64,000 nt of DNA from Tomocerus qinae. Its lineage: Eukaryota; Arthropoda; Collembola; Entomobryomorpha; Tomoceridae. Shown here piece after piece: positions 12,050 to 24,048 of this stretch. The stretch spans positions 68,386,001 through 68,450,000 of the forward strand of contig CM034546.1 of NCBI GenBank assembly GCA_020055645.1, given 5' to 3'. Positions within the stretch are counted from its first letter, which is position 1; every line of letters starts with the position of its first letter. Made by a program: the position numbers and the translations under genes. Under the pieces are notes generated by a model. That model was not told the origin of the DNA. It ran no database searches and saw nothing but the letters and a program-made list of their open reading frames with translations.

Positions 12050-13855
12050 ATTGCACTAATTTGTGCAGATGATGACAATCCTTTCAATTCATTCAAACAG
12101 TGGATGGTACTCTAAGTATCTCTAAACATAATAGTCATGTGATTATTAGTAAAACATTGATGACATAATCTTTCAGTACGGTAAGGTTACTTATTGGGAG
12201 ATTTCTTTTATTTAAAATAAATATTAATTTTAAAGTTTTTTTTAAATATCTAAATTTTATATTATTTCAATAAAAAAATGCTAAATGAAGTGATATGTAT
12301 AGTTATGATTTTAGTTTTCACTGGAAAATAGTTGCAAAATATTTCAAACCCCAAGCCTGCCGAATGTAATAATATCACCCATACTGAATGTGTGGATATT
12401 GTAATCTGAATTATCCAATAACCATATTAACATGGTCAGAAAATTTAGGGTCTGATTATTATGATTTAAAGTCAGATTACTTTATGGTAATGGATGATTT
12501 CCCTCACGCAAGGATAAAAATGCATTCCAAATTGGTAACGTTCTAACAAAACGTATAAAAATATTATGCACTTGCCTACTATATATTAAATACCTGTAAT
12601 AAAAAGCAAATGTTCCACCATGACACGAGTCCTTATTCCTTATAGAAATTCAAGATAAAAGTAGCATTATGTAGATTACAGGGTCTACAAACTCTAGTTT
12701 GTATGTTGAGTTTTGTCAAAAAGGATACACCAAGCTCTTCATTTTGAAGAACCAACAGCAATAAAATAATTTAATGGGAAAAATTAAATTTCTGTTTCTG
12801 AAATAATGTAATTCTGACTTTTAATTGGTAATTCGGTAATCTGACTTTTTTCACATTTAATTTGACTTTCAATAAATATCTGTAGTTACTTATTAAACGT
12901 GGTTGTGTATATCTGTGTGCGTTAATAGTACTTAACCATAGTGACAGTGACAAGTTCTAATCGATGTTGGTCCTCATGGTTTCTGATAAGGATGTTCCAC
13001 ATTTGTTTATCATTTTATCATTTAATTATTCGTTAACCTCTAATGATTTAAACATGTAAATAATACTCGTGATATCAAATAATCATAATCATAAAGTACG
13101 GGATAAACGGTTACACAACAATTATATGCTTTAATAATACATCCCCTGTCGGAGAACTGTACATACCATCATTGGAAAGATTTGAAAGCATACAACTTAA
13201 TATGTACTAATATAAATAATATAAAAAGAGTTAAAGGTAAATAAAGTAACGTCATGTTCATGTCTTATGAAGTTCAATGCACTCTCTATAACAGACGCGA
13301 AAGTCATAGTCATAACGTATAACATAGAGTTAGCTACAAAGCACGTAAGATACACTACACAGTGGTAATCAGTTATAAAATTAAATGCAGACGTATCCAG
13401 AGAAACAGTTTTTGGGTCCACTGTGGTTATTCGGTTTTAAAATATTATTTAAATATTATTGTCCTACATAGTGGTATAAACAAAGATACAAGAATTCAAG
13501 GAAAAGGTATGTACAGGGGTTAAAAGATAACATACTAATAAAAACTGCAACAATTATAATAAGCTATAAATGTATTTGGTTATTCTTCAGTCAGATTTTT
13601 CAGCGAAACTGATTTTTATTCAATAAATTAATTCAAAAAATTATTAATTAAGTGAATACTTTCCTTCTATGCATTTTGTTTTACATTGCATAGAAGGGTA
13701 ATGGTAAAATAGATACCTAATATATCTTGTTCATTTAGTTTCCTTATTCCTTATTGTTCAATTGTTGGCTGCAATCGTCTCACGAAGTTTATTTTCGTGG
13801 GCGCCAGAGAATTGGGTAACCTTAAATGTCATCATATTATTTATATTATTATAAA
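12050..13855. other. AT-rich spacer, no gene seen
   Basis: Scattered short open frames on both strands lack domain-like composition or neighbouring splice signals. The promoter of the CARD/NB-ARC/KEN gene should lie at its left end, just beyond 12049. A small inverted repeat (CTTCTATGCA and TGCATAGAAG) lies at 13664-13696. Confidence 0.5.
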
Positions 13856-14410
13856 TTATTTTTGGCGATTTATTTCAATACAAAAGTTTTTGGGAGTAAG
13901 GTTCCTCGGGGATATGGCAATACCCCTCAGTACTCGTGCTCCCAGCGCTCGTCGCCATCGCCAGTCCCCACAGAATAAATGGGCCAAAAAATATTTTATG
14001 CCTATCAGAAATACATTGCGACCTAATTTTCCTAATTCTATCATTGACATATCTGGCTAAACACTAAAAAATTTATCACTGCCGAATTTGATAATAAAAG
14101 TTGATGGCATTATCCCGGATAACGCATAGCAACTTTCTGACAGGGAAATGTCGATAAAAAGTATTAATTTTTTAAATTGAAAGATTTTTAACACACTCGG
14201 TGCCAACTAACTCAAAAATGATTGACGTTCTCCGGCTTGTAAAAAATAATCTTTATTGTTAGTAAAATTAGGCCACCCTCTTTAAGTCAATGGCGAGCAC
14301 TAGTTATAGGGAGATTATTATAGGGAGTTGATTATTATTTGGCCCTGAACATATTATATTATTACTTATTAATATTTGAGTTATTTTAAATAATTGTGAA
14401 GTATTTATAC

Positions 14411-14942
14411 AGTGTGGTTCTGATATAATAGGCGAGTGTTTGACCACTTTAGTATTACGAGTGTTTAATCTTATAGGTGATATTATGCGTAACGCTCTAA
14501 TCTGTGGTCGTCGTTCTGTTGTGCATTTGATGAGAGTTTGCCAATTTGGGGGTTAAATGAAATCAAACGGTAATGAATGTCATTGAATTCCCTCTCTAAG
14601 CTTTGTTCCTGTAATACTCAAATAATATGCATGCTACTTACAGCAAAAACTAGGTAGATCACTTCTTTCTCTTTCGAATGATGTGCATCTTGTTTAGATT
14701 AAACTTCTCCTTGGTAAGTTATTGACGCTCAAAGTGAGAAGAAATCGATGAAATTGCACATTTTACAAAAATATTTTCTCCCCGACCTTGGAAATTGATA
14801 CAGATATTTGGTATGCATATCTTTATAACAGTTCGCTCACACTGAGTTTATTTTTAAAATGATCTATATCTTGTTAAAATTGACCAAGCCGTTTAAAAGT
14901 TATTCCAGGTCAAACACTCGCTTATTATATTAGAACCACCCT
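14411..14942. mobile_element. Miniature inverted-repeat element in a thioredoxin intron
   Basis: Terminal inverted repeats of about 36 bp: left CAGTGTGGTTCTGATATAAT, right ATTATATTAGAACCACCCTG, followed inward by GCGAGTGTTTGACC and its complement. The interior is non-coding. The right end lies only about 18 bp inside the intron that begins after thioredoxin exon 3 (donor at 14960-14955). The target duplication is not clear, so the superfamily is undecided. Confidence 0.75.
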
Positions 14943-14960
14943 GTCAATAATATTATGTAC

Positions 14961-15521
14961 CTTATTAGAAGCTTTGATGAATACAAACGTTGGCATGGAG
15001 GTAACGTTGTATATTGTTTTAATATCTCTGTGTTTTTCGACGTCGACTTTCAGAAAAACGATATTTGGGAACTCCGATGCAATTTTTTCCACCACTGGAG
15101 AAATCCTTTTACAAGGACCGCACCTTAGTAGGAAATAATAATTACAAAACAATGGAAGCACTGATCTAAATATTCGTATTTTCCCTTTACCCTTTGTAAT
15201 ACTTACCAAGTGGCATAAAAATCGACAACCACCAATTTTGATCCAGCATCTTTAAGACATTTATTGAAATCATCCTGCAAAATTGAAACATCAACCTAAG
15301 ATGAATTAATTCCGTAACTTCATATATTATTACAAGACAATATTATTATAAAATGTAAATAATTAAAGTACATTAAATCTCGAAGAAATTGGTTACTACA
15401 CTCCTTCAAAAAATATCTACGCATATATTAAAATTTGTTAAAATTAGATGGGTTTTAGTTTAGTAAAATGAAGTCAATTAAATACCATGTCTTTAACGTC
15501 GTGAACTGCATTATTGGCCAT
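14961..15521 (-). CDS. Thioredoxin, three exons visible (3' end uncertain)
   Basis: Cytosolic protein-disulfide reductase. Exons 15521-15486, 15274-15207 and 15123-14961 join in phases 0, 2 and 0, giving 89 residues. The first exon begins MANNAVHDVKDM, exon 2 carries LVVVDFYATW, and the active site CGPC spans the exon 2/3 junction (W then CGPCKR). Exon 3 also has the cis-Pro motif SMPTFVFI. Thioredoxins are about 105 residues, so a terminal exon of about 16 codons is missing. A candidate on the same strand near 14240-14170 reads FELVGTECVKNL, which fits the last helix, but its splice phase does not fit cleanly. The intron after exon 3 holds the miniature element at 14411-14942. All visible catalytic residues are intact. 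Confidence 0.82.
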
Positions 15522-18458
15522 TTTTGTATTGTTTGAACTTGTGACTGGACGTCTAATCAGGAGGATATGCTGCAAAAAACTGTAAATCGCTTGCCTGTTT
15601 ATTGTTTATGGCTTAACAATAAACCTCACACTCACAAGGTCAACTATTTTAGATAAATATTATTCCTTTAATCAATCTATTGATATTCCTCTCTGTAACT
15701 GATATTATGTATATAATATTGTCTAACTGACATATTCGCGCCATGGCCAGTACCTAGTTTTGTTTTTTATTGTTAAAAGGTTACAATTAAAGCAATGACA
15801 CTAATATAGCTGTTAAGATATTTTATTGATCAGGCTTGGAAGAGTTAAAGCATAAAATAAAATTCACATTTTGGTTCTTATGAACGGAATGTTCAATGAG
15901 ATATTATTATAATTACTAAAAACTAATGAATTTTAAAAAGTGTAATGAAGTAGATACAATTGGATAATGATACATTAATAGCCCTCAATCAGGCACATAT
16001 TCAAAGGGAGCGTAGTGGACGCAGTATACCCCATTAATAGATTATTAGTCAGAGAAAACAATGTCATAAGAGACCAAGAATAGAAAAGTTTTCGAATGTC
16101 TTATGAAAAATTGTCAATGCATTTAGATTCGACGCTAAACAAAATCGTGGGTATGTGCCTACACACAAGATCCCAAGATAATGTGCGAAAGTCTTCTCAT
16201 CAACAAGTTGGTACGAAAAATGTCATAACATTTTCATAAACTCAGTGTTAAGAATGGTCGTCTATAGCCCATAAGCCCATCCTTAACACTGTTTCAGTCT
16301 GCCCCAACGTTATAGTGCAAAATGGCTCTAGCTTCTTATCCCAATGACGACGAAGGAAACGTCTATTTACTCCGAGGTGAAAGATCAAATTCACTCCATT
16401 CTCACAAATGAAGTTTTTCATTCTCCCTAGAAGACATGCTGAAAGTTTCAATGAGTTATATCAATCCATTTGGAAGTTATTGTAAACCCTTCACGCCACT
16501 TATGTACTCTCACTATCCCACAGAAACTAGCGGCAATCAGAAATCCATATATGCACAGTCAGTCCAGATTAATTCAGATAAGCAGCGTTAAAAATAATAA
16601 TAAAGGATGTTTTGTAAAAGGGCTAGTTATCATTATTGAAGGACTTGTATGATAAATAAGTAAAATATCAAATAATAATTCGTCTTAGGTAGAAGCGCTA
16701 ATTATTTATTGCCAAAAATACACTCCCATACTTAATTAAGCCATTCGTTAGGTTTTTAATGACACTTATTCGATTTACATTTAGCATTAACAAAGTAAGT
16801 TCGCTATTGCGAAAAATTGTTACTGATAGAAAATAAAAGGAATTGGCTGCTTTTAAATAATGAGAATAAATAATATTACTGTTACTATTTATTATGCGTG
16901 GTGAAAAGAATTTTAGGAGGAAATGTTTGTACATTTCTCTAAATATATCAAAACGCTCTATTACCCATTTCTCTTTGGTTATACTATATTATACCTACTG
17001 TTATTATAGTACAGATTCTTCTAAGAATGCATCTGGCTACTAAAAAGTAGAACCAAGAACAGATCTAATCAAATATATTTCTACTCATAAATACCTAAAT
17101 GCTATTTATTGGAGTTCTATATGATGTGCATATTTATTTTGTTTCGAAGTTCAATCCTTAAAGTAAGACTAACATGCGAATAACTACCATGCATCGTATT
17201 ATTAATATTATATAGTATTGTAAATAATACATACAGTAGGTTTATCATTATTTCATTATCAACAGTTATGATTCATAATCTTCCCATAAACAATCACTAA
17301 AAGTCAGCAGACCAGGCATTGCATTCTCATTGCCTGTTCATAGATAATTAACTTATTAGTATGATAATGTTCATTCTGCAGAAATGTGCATTAGCAAAAT
17401 TCATAATAATAATATTCATTCATGTGTGATCGAGTAGTATGCATGTGGATATGCATTTCTAGTGACATCCGAGCAAAACTTTACGCGGTAGGAGTTCATT
17501 GCCATTATCCTGATGTTTTTATATGCTTTATGTTACTCCACGTGAATGATTAATGAATTGTTACTTGTCATGAGCAGGGAACAAAATTTTACTAATTTTT
17601 ACTAATATACTAAAATAATTACTAACAGGTTCAAATTTTTTACAAGAATATACTACTTTTTTAAAAGCAGTCCTTTTTTACCATTTTTGCGTTCTTTACA
17701 TGAAAGCTGGGAATAATTTATACAAATTCCTACGGCAGAGAAAGTAAAAAAGGACGTTTTATAAATTTACTCCTAACTTTCTTATAAAAAAGGCAAAAAA
17801 TGTCTTTTCTTGTTCCTTGGTTAGGAGAAATAGAAATTTATTCAACAATGTAATGCAGTTGGGAAGCGCAGTGGGATATGCAATGTAATGTAATTAAATA
17901 GTGTTGGCAAATGACTTTCGCTATTTGCGTAGTATATTTATGATTACGACGAATAATCGATTGGAACACAAAATAAAATATGCTGTGCATACAATATTCA
18001 ATAGATTTGTTTGGTTATAATTAGTTTGACTACAATTCATTCACAGTTTGGCACTACTATTAATTCTTGTTGCATTGGAATATCGGCATTTTTAGCTTAT
18101 TAATAAGGTCATCCGGAGGCCACATAAAAGATATTAAAATTCTATTCACACTTGTTGACCTAAATACAAATGAATTTGTAGCGCATAAATAAGGGCACAT
18201 GATTCTGCTCTTTCAAAAATTTGTATCCATTATCAGAAAATTTCATTTGCCTTCTTGGAAAAAATTCAGAAGTGTTTTAAGAAAAAATTAGCAAACATAT
18301 AAAGTTGGGGATGACAGAGTTTAAGAGCAGACATAAAAATACTAAGCTTACAGTAACAAGATTGGCAAAGCTAATTTTTGAAAGTAGAACATTAAGATTG
18401 CTACTAAATTCACAAAATTAAATATCAAATAAACTTCCCAAAGAAAAAGCATCAAGAA
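15522..18458. other. AT-rich spacer
   Basis: No convincing exon. A 67-codon minus-strand frame at 16248-16451 was considered and not called. At 17640-17830 there are weak inverted words (AGTCCTTTTTTACC and AAAAAGGACGTTTT) suggesting an old miniature element. The promoter of the SPRY gene is at the right end. Confidence 0.45.
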
Positions 18459-19702
18459 ATGGCTTTTAAGCCAATTAAATTATTCATTATAGGCGGCTTG
18501 GTACTAATTGCACTATTTGGAGTTCAAATATTACAAGCCGGTAAGTCAAAAATGATTGTTATTTATTTATATGAGTTTAAAATGTTTTGAGTTACTAAAA
18601 TATTAATTTTTAAATTCAATTGAAGTAAGGCAGTTGTCTCACATTTAATAATCGCGCCATGAAATACACAGGGCATACCACGGCCCTTTTTTGAGAGATC
18701 TAATCTAATCTAATTAAAACAATAGCACATTGATCGGTATTTGTTTAACTACGGCCTTACTTCAACCTTAAATTCCTATAAAATATTAACGTCTCGTAAT
18801 TTTGTTTTAATGCAGAAGTCGTTGCGTCATGGAAACGAAAATCTGAATTGACAATTGATGGTAATAGTTTGACATGCGGGGATGATTTGGCAAGTCGTTA
18901 CAGTTCTGACGTATATTGTGAAGCGCTGTGGAGGAGTGGAGAGACTGTCGACAATGGGGAGCATTACTGGAAGATTTACTTTGATAAAATGGACAACAAA
19001 GCAATGGTTGGATTAGCAACTAATGACGATTTAACTAACGATTTATTGTATGGAGAAAATTGGAATTTTGGAAGAAAAATAGAAAGAGGAGATACAATTG
19101 GAATTTTGGCATCTTTTTCCTATGGAAAATTGAAAGTATATTTTGACCATAATGGTCAACCTCCAGAGTTACATTTTGATGTCGATGCAACAAATTTGAA
19201 AAAGATATTCCCAGCCGTAAAGTTTTTCGGTGTCGGTCGAGCCTCGATTACTAAAGAATGGATAGTCCCCTCACAAAGGTTTCGAAAATGTACAGCTGAG
19301 AGGCGAGCATTTGTTGGAATCGAAGGAAATTGGAGAATTGCTTCGCCTGGAAGTGTCACTTTTGGGGGGTTTCCATTTAGGTTTTACGCGGATAGCGCAG
19401 AACAGGAAATTAAGCTCGTAAATGGAAATAATCTGGCCAATCTCAACGTCAAAAGAATAGGAGATTCAAGTCAGTACGAAATTTTCTTTAGAGTGCTCAA
19501 TAGCATTTGGTTCAATATCAAAGATTGTGATGGATTTTGGAGTAGCACTACACCAGAGTCGACGCTTATGGTAGGCCATCCGGAACTTATGGATTTAGAA
19601 GAGAGATTGAAAGCTTTAGTTGCAAATCCGGACACTTTTACTATTACTGATTCGCTAATGACATTACGGAAGGGTACTATGGCTGTCACATTTGTTCGTT
19701 AA
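18459..19702 (+). CDS. Secreted SPRY-domain protein
   Basis: Two exons, 18459-18540 and 18816-19702, join in phase 1 and give about 322 residues. Exon 1 is a clean signal peptide or anchor: KPIKLFIIGGLVLIALFGV followed by a small-residue cleavage site (QILQA). The first half of the mature part resembles a B30.2/SPRY fold: GEHYWKIYFDK, MVGLATND, then GDTIGILASF and GKLKVYFDHNGQPP, in the order known for the family. The second half (about 165-322) ends in MAVTFVR and is not recognised. SPRY domains are protein-interaction modules. A secreted version is unusual, and its partner is unknown. A copy of its 3' end survives as a relic near 58.2 kb. Confidence 0.75.
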
Positions 19703-22094
19703 GTTTGAAAATTTATTTTGATCTTCCACATAATTACTTGGATAATGTCAAATTAGGTACTATTAATATTTACTGCATACTTCAATAGCTTTCATAGTTT
19801 TCAATGTTTGTAGATATAATTAACTCGGTTACGGTATGGCAACGAATTAAAATAAACACTTTTAAAATGTATGGTGTTACTTTACTTACAGTCTAGATTT
19901 TGTATGGAAATGTGATACAATAAATTAACAACGTGTTGATTTCGTCATCGTAAAACATATTTAGTTAATTTGCAAAAATTAAATCAACATATTTAGTATG
20001 TTAGTGTCAATAACATTTAAAGTAAGTAGGTGTAATAGCTACTAGCTACTCAAATGCTAATATTAGTAATCAGGGCTAATTTATGGAGTAAATATAGCAT
20101 TCTTATAGTCAAATCAAAGAATACAATGTAGGATTGAGATCGACATTGAGAGGGCAAAGTCAATGCTACAATGCTAGAGTATGATCTAATTTATATACAG
20201 GTGAATAGACATTATCCATGTCCTTTTCCGCTCCAAAATAACAAAGTAATTATTACTATTATTAAATACGTCAATGATTTAAGTTTTTTTATCGTTGAAA
20301 GTCTTCAGCTAGCTCAAAAGTAAATTAATGTTGAGTGAACTATGTGCGATTATTTCATCATATTGGGAATTTTGTGTACTTGACATACGATCATTGCTGT
20401 AGGGTTTTACTTATTTTATTTTATTCCAAAATGATTATGGATATCAGCATAGAGAGGAAAACGGTGAATAAATAAAAGTTTATGGCATCGACGAAACAGG
20501 TTGACGGCCAAGTCAATAGCATTGTATTTGAGTATCAATCGGAAATGCAATACAAGATTACTTAACGAAGAATCTGAGTTGTATATGAACCGTTTTCATC
20601 CCTTCTTTAGTGTGCAGGCTCCTATGCATTTATCATATGTCAATTTGAAAACAGATATTTTGGCAAACAAAAATTGTCAAATTGTGTTCAAAAGATGGTA
20701 AAATTGGCAAAACCGTTTTTACACTAGAATGATGGTTTGGCAAAATGTACAAACGGATAATGTAACAAAAATGTATAATAATTATTAGTACTTCTTCTTA
20801 CAAGAAATCTTTTTCACTTTAAATTAAACTGGCAGTTTATTTCAGGAATTGAATTAAAGTACTTTTCGCAAATATAACAAGCATCTTTGATACGAATAAG
20901 TATTCCTGCTGTTAACAAGGTGGAAATATAAATGCTAGTCATCCTAGTTCCTCTTCCCAAAATTCGTTTTGCCAATTTACCAATTTTGACCTATAGCTCT
21001 GGCTTTATTTTTTATTGCTTTCAATCTTTTTTAAACATCACTTTAGTAGCATGCTAAATATAGAAAAGTGATTTGTTGTAAAGATGTAAGCTGCTTATTG
21101 TGTCTTTCCATTAACTTGTCTGATTTCTGTTTTACTAACGAAACCTGTTTCCCCATTCGCTTCATTAATAATATCTGGAAGGATTTTGTTTTTGTCCTTG
21201 CCCGAAAGCCAAAATAGTCGTGCCAAAAAACCTTAATTTTAATCTTGTTTTTCAACCGGGTCAGTGAACGAGTTGTGTCATTACATTTTTTATTTATATA
21301 ATAAAATTTAACTTGTATAAAAATGCAATTGGTTTTTATCTCTCAAAATGATAATAATTGGTACCTAGATTACATTGATAATATTGATAATGTTTTGCTA
21401 TGCTATTACTATCGGTCCATAGTCCAAGGCAAAAGCGTATCTAGAAATTGGATCTAGGGGGTGATAATTTCCAAAAATGAATCAAAATATTATAACTGCA
21501 CACAATGTATTGGTAAAAACAAAAAAAAATCGCGCCAGGCGCGACAAACTTTATGATTTTTTATCTTCTTTGACAAAATAATCCCCTTTATGTTGTATAT
21601 TTAGGAGGGGCAGTACCCCTTCTAAATACGTGATTTATCTGTCATCACCCACTCAGTTTTCTGCAAAAGTTTTAAGGCGTTTTAACCAGAAAAAGCTCAT
21701 TTAGGTACGACCAAATTTCCATTTCTGTAACCGTAATAATACGATAATCTCCAGCCCTGAGGTTCAATATAGCGAAGAAAGGATTCGAAAATACTCAAAC
21801 AGATTCGAAAATTCTCAAACAGATTCGAAAATTCTCAAACAGATTCAGAAATGGTCGAAAATAAGATACATGCAATTGATGTCATACGAAACTAAAATTA
21901 TGTTTCTTCCTATTTGGAATTATATATATTTCGTTTCGGTAAAAATACGATAATATCTAGTGTTTTCAAAATATTTATTGAGTGCTTAAGTACCCTAGCA
22001 CCCGACTAAATACGCCCATGACTATCACTTTGACCAGAATAAAAATGGCTATTTTAAATTTTAGGTGAACCGAATCCTCTGGAATTAATTTAAA
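19703..22094. other. Spacer with duplicated blocks
   Basis: 19800-20230 recurs around 58430-59080. The block at about 20260-20770 (word TTTATGGCATCGACGAAACA) recurs at about 26640, 50140, 59140 and 60240, forming the 5' spacer of desaturase copies. A 21-bp tandem repeat (GATTCGAAAATTCTCAAACA) runs through about 21780-21850. No gene is seen. Confidence 0.7.
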
Positions 22095-24048
22095 ATGTCA
22101 TTAAGCACAGACATAATGGCAATTTTTGAAAAAGAGACCAATGCATTAAGTAAAAAGGAAATAGTGTCATCCTCATTTCCTGCCATAAATGTGTCTTCAA
22201 ATGGAAATATTTACGATGTCGATGAAAAAGAAATAAATATCTACGCCACTGACTACCCGCTTCCCAAGTACATCTGGCACGCGGGGACATTCTTCCTTAT
22301 TTTACACATCATGGGCCTTTACGGTATTTTTGTCATTGCAACCGGTCAAGCAATGTGGCAAACAATTTTATGGGGTAATACCGCTATATATTTAAATAAA
22401 TCAATTTCCTTTATTGTAAACGAAGAAAAATAGGAAGCCGCAAAAACTGTCAAGTTTGTGGTCCCAAATAGTATCCCTAAAATACATAATTAGCAACAAC
22501 CTACTTAATGCCTAAACATTTTGAAATTCAGTTACAGTACTGAGGTTTATTATTAATAAATCTATATAATATATTCTTAGTTTCGGTCTTCCATGCAATC
22601 GGACAGTTGGGAGCATTGGCTGGTGGTCATCGACTTTGGTCACACAGATCATACAAAGCTAAATTTCCCTTAAGATTGTTTTTAATGATTGCACAGACTA
22701 TATCTGGTCAGGTAAGCAAAGATACAGTAACCAAATTAAAAATTTGCAAATCTTTTTGAAATAATGATCCCATTTAAATATAACATTCAAGAATTATTAT
22801 TTTTATAGAAAACGTAGCTTTTATTTGGCAGTTAAAATGTTTCTAACCAATTAAAAATTTATTCTTGCCATTTTAATTTCTCTCGAGTCTTTAGAAAAAG
22901 TATGCGAAAGGTTGTAAACAATTGGCAACAATTTTTTAGTTATCGATATACAACTGGGTCCGTGATCATCGAACTCATCATAAATACACGGAAACGTTGG
23001 CTGATCCTCATAATGCTCGCAGGGGATTTTGCTTTTCCCACATCGGTTGGCTCTTTCAAAAAACGCATCCGGCTGTTTTGTTAAAAGGAAATACAATTGA
23101 CATGTCGGATGTTGAAGCGGATTCTCTAGTCATGTTCCAAAAAAAGTTAATAATACAAAATTCACTAACTGTAGAATAACCGAACGACATTTTAATAAGA
23201 AAAGTAAAAACCGCCTAATTTATGTTATTGTTTCAGATATTATTTACCATTCGTCGGAGTGATAAATTACGTATTGCTTTCCGTTGTTCCTTGTCTTTGG
23301 GGAGAAACGTTAATTTTGGGGATTTTACTCAATGCGTTAAGATCCATGTATACTCTTAATTGCACATCTCTCATCAACAGTGCGGCCCACTTAATTGGCA
23401 ATCGACCTTACGATAAGTAAATTTTATATTTTTATCCCGACCATCAATATCAAAAAGAGTGGGCTTAAGGGATAAAATTACTTATTTCAGAGCCATTCAA
23501 TAATTTCGGATACTAACAAAATACAAATTGCTTAGCTTCGCTTTGCTTTACTATTTAACTATTACTGTAATAGTTAAATAGTAAGCATATTTTAATCGAC
23601 ATTATGTAATAGTATTACATAATGTCGATTAAAATAAGAGACATCATAGGTTGTGTCAATAACGGTAATATTTACCTATTTTTTCAGATCAATTTTTGCA
23701 ACGCAAAACAAATTAGTTTCCATATTGAGTTTTGGCGAAGGAGCACACAATTTTCATCATACTTTTCCATGGGATTACAAGGAAGACGAACATGGAGGAT
23801 ACATGTATAACTTCTCCACAGCGTTTATTGATCTGATGGCCAAGATAGGCCAAGCCTACGATTTGAAAATTGTCCCGAAGCATATCGTGGAGCAAAGGGT
23901 CCTCAGGACAGGCGACGGTTCCCATCCAATCCATCAACACCAATCTCAACAACACATTGTGGCAGGTCCTTATGCCTGGGGAGACAAAGATATTCCACAG
24001 GAAGATATTGATGCAACCGAGATTATTTATAGGAAGAATAATATGTAG
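22095..24048 (+). CDS. Acyl-CoA Delta9-desaturase, copy 1 (intact)
   Basis: Membrane di-iron enzyme of the endoplasmic reticulum that inserts a cis double bond into saturated acyl-CoA, using cytochrome b5. Five exons (22095-22374, 22581-22711, 22940-23145, 23237-23416, 23688-24048) join in phases 1, 0, 2 and 2 to give 385 residues. All three histidine boxes are present: GGHRLWSH (exon 2), VRDHRTHHKYTET (exon 3) and GEGAHNFHH (exon 5), with NSAAHLIGNRPYDK in exon 4. The first membrane span lies in exon 1 (FLILHIMGLYGIF). This is the only copy in the window with every exon open. A splice acceptor just before the start (TTTTAG at 22058-22063) suggests a 5' untranslated exon. Confidence 0.93.
23549..23636. 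repeat. Two adjacent near-perfect palindromes in desaturase copy 1 intron 4
   Basis: 23549-23585 folds as TACTATTTAACTATTACTG with its complement. 23590-23636 folds as ATTTTAATCGACATTATGTA with its complement. Copies 2 and 3 have only one arm, so the palindromes arose after the gene duplications. Confidence 0.8.

Noticed and set aside
13797..14060. Overlapping frames on both strands near 13.9 kb
   Set aside because: The frames mirror each other over a GC-richer patch, with no splice context or family match.
16248..16451. 67-codon minus-strand frame
   Set aside because: Isolated, with no recognisable family. It could be a transposase scrap, but nothing supports it.
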